Assembly: GCF_000209165.1 (NCBI RefSeq)
Contig: NC_009043.1
Location: 496,001 to 560,000 of the forward strand
Reading direction: 5' to 3'
DNA length: 64,000 nucleotides
Origin: Scheffersomyces stipitis CBS 6054
Taxonomy: Eukaryota; Ascomycota; Pichiomycetes; Serinales; Debaryomycetaceae
Each line of letters opens with the position of its first letter. Position 1 is the first letter of the stretch. The translations under genes and the position numbers were made by a program. Shown here one piece after another: positions 61,622 through 64,000 of this stretch. Below the pieces are notes generated by a model, which was not told the origin of the DNA, did no database searches, and worked only from the letters and a program-made list of their open reading frames with translations.

Positions 61622-61947
61622 GGCATTTACGACTATATAATACATTATGTAATATACACTAATTTATTTGTTCTAACCTGAGACACCTGTAATGTAAATC
61701 GTGGGACTTTTAAGGTATTTTTGCTACCATCACGATTATAGCATTCGCCAAGGATTACGAGATCTAGACTTCTTGAAACTCCATACACCATAAGAAGTCG
61801 GTTGACTTCGTATATGGAGACAACTTTAGATGCTGAAGGTGCATTTGTAGATCTGGCCATGCAGGAGGAGAGTCATAGCGGAGTCATGGAGAGTCATATT
61901 TGCAAATCTTCTAACTCTTCTGATCTTATCATCTCGATCATCAGACG
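61622..61947. promoter_or_regulatory. DIP5-zinc-cluster gene spacer
   Basis: A 326-base region upstream of the transcription factor. It contains a 21-codon upstream reading frame that overlaps the start. A 71-codon minus-strand frame (61645-61860) has no family features. Confidence 0.45.
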
Positions 61948-61951
61948 ATGA
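61886..61951 (+). promoter_or_regulatory. Upstream ORF overlapping the transcription factor start
   Basis: An ATG at 61886 opens 21 codons and ends with TGA at 61949-61951, sharing the bases ATGA with the main ATG at 61948. If the transcript begins upstream of 61886, ribosomes would meet this frame first, so it could limit or condition translation of the regulator. Confidence 0.5.
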
Positions 61952-64000
61952 GCTCAGGGAGAAGGAACAGACGAATAATTCCACTTCACTTACGGAAAAG
62001 AGCATCCGTTGCGTATGTCTTGCAATTGAGAATTATCGACTACAAAATACTAACCAACTTAGCTGCGATCGATGCAAACTGAAAAAAACCAAGTGTTTGG
62101 GAGGATTTCCTTGCACGAAATGTAAACTCTCTAAGGAGGAGTGTGTGATAACTCCCAAGGTTATAGAGGATGTTCTGAAGGATTACAAGTATGTCCATAT
62201 CAAAAGCATCGAAGTACAGTGTCGAATATACTAACTTTGAGAATATAGAGAGTTGTACCTTTCAGTGAAAAGCTACAATTGCAAATTGGAGAGAATCGTT
62301 CAGTATCTCTTTCCAGATGCAAGTCTTGATATGCTCCGAAACAATATTGACATGTTTGAGAAGAAAATGTGCATAGACAAACTGTTGGTACCACAGAGAA
62401 CGAGACTAGAAGGCAAACCAGCTGATGGAGAAACAATAAACAATTTCAGAAGGCTGTTTGTAATGACAACAGATCGAAGTTTCCTTGATTTTATTGAGAA
62501 CAATGATCATGTTGTCAAGAATGAGGCTGCCAGAGGGCAAAGCTTGAGGCCATATGTGGCCAATCCTAGAACTATTTCAATGTTGTCTTCAGCTATAAAG
62601 GAAGCTCTCGCTATACTACCATCAGATGAAAAGATCACGATGTTTGTCCAGATCTTTCTAAATATCTGTGAAACCAATTATTTCTACGCTATTCATCTGG
62701 AAGTGTATGGAAAATTGGTCGATCTCTACGAAGCAAGACGGGTCGGAGACTTGGAATACTTCTATCGAGAATGGCCCTTTTTGGTAATCGTTTTGTCAAT
62801 GCTTTCGGTGTCGGCTGGTTTTGATTATATTGGATCCAAATTGCCCATACCTCAAGAAGAATACAGTGTTAATCCCGGATACAATTACTACTTCGCTTCA
62901 ATGCCCTTTGTAGGTTTCTTATTAGACAGTAAAGCTATCGAAGGTGCACAAGCTCTTTTGATGTTGGGAGTGTTTTTGACTACAAACAAGAATGAACAAT
63001 TTGGATTGGCTGATGGAGGTTACTCATTCATGGCTTTGGCTTTAGAGATAGCTATTTCCAATAAACTTTATACCAAGGACACATTTAGTCGTCTACCTGA
63101 TTACGAAGCTGAAGCCATGAAGCGCCTTTGGTGGTCATGTTACACTTTAGAGAGAAGACATGGGTTCAATCTTGGAAAACCAGAGTTATTCCGAATCGAA
63201 GACATCACCGTTGGATTACCAGAGTACAGTTTTGAACTAAGGAATAACAGTGGCTCGTCAAACCATCTCAATCAAAGAGTAGTGATTCAGTTAACAATGG
63301 TTTTCATCAAGCTAACTAAACTAGAATACACTAAAACCACCTCAGCTAATAGAGTTGAAATCGATACAAAGATGATCAGAGCACTAGCTGACGATGTGGA
63401 AGAATGCAGAGCAAGCTTCCCAGAATACGCTTTGATAGAAAACCTCGATCCTTCAGCGGACTTATATAGAGGTAACGTCCATCTCCATTTGAACTACTAC
63501 CTTGCAAAGATCTACATCGGAAAGCCGTTTTTGCTTTACAAAGTTGAGAACCAACTGAAAATCCAAGAAAATAGCTACGAGACTGCTATTGTCGATCACT
63601 TGTCTTCTATTTGCATCGATGCTGCTTTCTGCTCTATTGAGCTACTCAGCGTTCTTGAAAAAAACTCTAAATTGGGGCAATTTTCCTTTACCGACCTCAA
63701 CTTTTGTAATATTTCACTTTTTGTCATATTGGTGTATTTGAACATTGACAAATCTGACAATACACTTCTTTTCCTTCTGAAAGGGTTAGGTATTCTTCGA
63801 ACCCTTTCTCGTGGTTCAGCTACAGCAAAGCTGTCATTGAACAAACTTCAAAAATTTATTGACTTAGTCTCTGTAGTTGACACAAAGACTACAGATTCTA
63901 GCCAAGCACCGTATGCTCTTGTAGATCTTGAAGCCGGAGGAATGGGCTTTCCTGAACTTCCTTCAGACATTGATGGTTTTCTCCAGTTGGAGAATTTTGG
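61948..64000 (+). CDS. Zn2Cys6 fungal transcription factor, three exons (3' end beyond window)
   Basis: Exons 61948-62012, 62063-62188 and 62249 to the window end, 647 codons so far and still open. The first exons encode a basic N terminus (SSGRRNRRIIPLHLRKRA) and, across intron 1, a perfect zinc cluster CDRCKLKKTKCLGGFPCTKC ending with KLSKEEC (CX2CX6CX5CX2CX6C). The third exon carries the middle homology domain of fungal regulators, with the words YSFMALALEIAI, EAEAMKRLWWSCYTLERRHG and GKPELFRIEDITVGLP. Such proteins bind CGG-type half-sites as dimers. Target genes are unknown; the adjacent DIP5 and permeases make nitrogen control a reasonable guess. Several CTG codons occur. It does not appear as one continuous reading frame because of the introns. 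Family secure. Confidence 0.92.
62013..62062 (+). other. Intron 1 of the zinc-cluster gene
   Basis: 50 bases: donor GTATGT at 62013, branch point TACTAAC at 62048-62054, acceptor TTAG ending at 62062. Removal joins GTT GC|C TGC, giving Val-Ala-Cys, the first zinc ligand. Confidence 0.93.
62189..62248 (+). other. Intron 2 of the zinc-cluster gene
   Basis: 60 bases: donor GTATGT at 62189, branch point TACTAAC at 62229-62235, acceptor ATAG ending at 62248. The join gives Tyr-Lys-Glu-Leu in frame. Confidence 0.92.

Overview
The window is nuclear DNA from an ascomycetous budding yeast, most likely of the CUG-Ser (CTG) clade and plausibly Scheffersomyces (Pichia) stipitis. Support comes from compact intron-poor genes, introns with GTATGT donors and TACTAAC branch points, mannosylphosphate-transfer genes of the MNN4 type, an MP65-like cell-wall glucanase, a homologue of a complex I subunit (complex I is absent from Saccharomyces), and in-frame CTG codons at positions where serine fits better than leucine. 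The species name is inferred. Residues encoded by CTG may be serine in vivo. No tRNA, rRNA, transposon or CRISPR array was recognised.

Layout. 0-6 kb: OTU1, BUD20, RPL10 (probable 5'-UTR intron), SEC53. 6-13 kb: an ABCG half-transporter, then FMP25, FMP32 (mitochondrial) and BOS1 (ER-Golgi SNARE). 14.5-21.2 kb: a secreted GH17 glucanase with an Ala/Pro/Val repeat, a double-bromodomain/BAH RSC subunit, a SIRT5-like sirtuin and an unrecognised acidic protein. 21.2-23.6 kb is a gene-free AT-rich stretch. 23.6-27 kb: an Iec1/YY1-like zinc-finger protein and FRS2. 28-29.6 kb: a tandem pair of PMP3-type proteolipid genes, at least one of them missed by simple long-ORF calling. 30.7-38 kb: two tandem MNN4-like genes separated by about 2 kb rich in CAGA repeats. 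38-50 kb: MGM101, an NDUFA11-like complex I subunit, TOM20, EXG2, HOM6 and IML1. 50-52.6 kb: SNO and SNZ head-to-head (vitamin B6 synthesis). 52.7-64 kb: a nitrogen-compound region with an ACT-family permease, a YAT-family amino-acid permease, an intron-containing DIP5 permease, and a three-exon Zn2Cys6 transcription factor that runs off the window.

How the genes fit together. Most neighbours are ordinary housekeeping genes with independent promoters. Some functional grouping is visible: SNO1/SNZ1 share one promoter with a consensus Gcn4 site; three permeases and a zinc-cluster regulator lie together with GATAAG sites upstream; MNN4 paralogues sit near SEC53-type glycosylation and cell-wall genes (two beta-glucanases). 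HOM6 and IML1 are convergent. CACGTG sites occur upstream of RPL10, FRS2, HOM6 and the ABC transporter. Several start codons were moved to internal ATGs because the longest reading frame starts at GTG or TTG.
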